A model generated the notes under the pieces. The model ran no database searches. It worked only from the letters and a program-made list of their open reading frames with translations, and was not told where the DNA came from. 5,497 nt of DNA from an uncultured Holophagaceae bacterium (GTDB lineage Bacteria > Acidobacteriota > Holophagae > Holophagales > Holophagaceae). This document shows positions 5,329 through 5,497 of the stretch, piece by piece. Positions within the stretch are counted from its first letter, which is position 1; every line of letters starts with the position of its first letter. The stretch covers positions 1 through 5,497 of the forward strand of contig CAITBU010000294.1 in the NCBI GenBank assembly GCA_903890595.1, read 5' to 3'. The position numbers were made by a program, and so were the translations under genes.

Positions 5329-5497
5329 TGCGCCGCCTCCTCCTCGCCCTGCTGCTGCTGGGAACGGTCCTCCAGGCCGCCCGGCCCCAGCGGGTCGTGA
5401 GCCAGTCCGTGGGCACGGATGAGCTGCTGCTGGCCCTGGCAGACCCGGACCAGATCGCCGCCCTCAGCCACCTGGCCGGCGACCGCCGCTTCAGCCC
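5328..5497 (+). CDS. BtuF-like ABC transporter substrate-binding protein, N-terminal fragment
   Basis: This gene begins at the ATG at 5328-5330, sharing one base with the receptor stop (TGATG), and runs off the window after 56 full codons. A possible GTG start lies one codon earlier. The N-terminus is a clear signal peptide (MRRLLLALLLLGTVLQAA). It is followed by RPQRVVSQSVGTDELLLALA and DPDQIAALSHLAGDRRFSP, the first strand and helix of the periplasmic binding-protein fold for Fe-siderophores and cobalamin (COG0614 type, pattern RVVS-x(5)-E-LL-x-ALA). It should collect the ligand delivered by the receptor and pass it to an inner-membrane ABC importer. The one-base overlap and lack of a separate promoter place it in the same riboswitch-controlled operon. 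Cobalamin specificity is inferred from that control. Permease and ATPase genes are expected next but are not in view. Confidence 0.87.
   Translation, partial: MRRLLLALLLLGTVLQAARPQRVVSQSVGTDELLLALADPDQIAALSHLAGDRRFS

Overview
This is a very GC-rich window with G/C at most third codon positions. Gene content fits a Gram-negative bacterium: an outer-membrane TonB-dependent receptor, a periplasmic binding protein and a secreted M23 peptidase. Overall style, together with the GCAGAG-type intergenic repeat, reminds me of Acidobacteriota of the Holophaga/Geothrix group. That placement is a guess from memory and not demonstrated here. No mobile element, CRISPR array, tRNA or rRNA was seen.

Layout. 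Bases 1-160 (+) hold the C-terminal end of an EamA/DMT-type membrane transporter. Bases 161-320 are a convergent intergenic gap filled by a large imperfect inverted repeat, each arm carrying four phased GCNGAG hexamers. Bases 321-2918 (-) are a tightly packed four-gene run, transcribed right to left: S-methyl-5'-thioadenosine phosphorylase (mtnP), an unrecognised protein with an Ala/Pro/Glu-rich tail, a small single-domain cupin and an exported M23 (LytM-type) peptidase. Every junction overlaps by 1 or 4 bases, so this looks like one translationally coupled operon.

Bases 2919-3288 separate this operon from a divergent (+) operon and contain a cobalamin (B12) riboswitch with an enlarged peripheral hairpin. 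A short hairpin at the start of the next gene holds the Shine-Dalgarno sequence in its loop and possible start codons in its stem. Downstream are a BtuB-like TonB-dependent receptor (to 5328) and, overlapping it by one base, the start of a BtuF-like ABC substrate-binding protein that runs off the window. Together these form a B12-controlled corrinoid uptake system: outer-membrane capture, then periplasmic delivery to an ABC importer presumably encoded just beyond the window.

The clearest biology is the riboswitch-btu operon. The less explained items are the phased inverted repeat, the hypothetical protein and cupin embedded in the mtnP operon, a possibly leaderless mtnP transcript, and the unusual start region of the receptor gene. 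I see no convincing evidence of an entirely new system.
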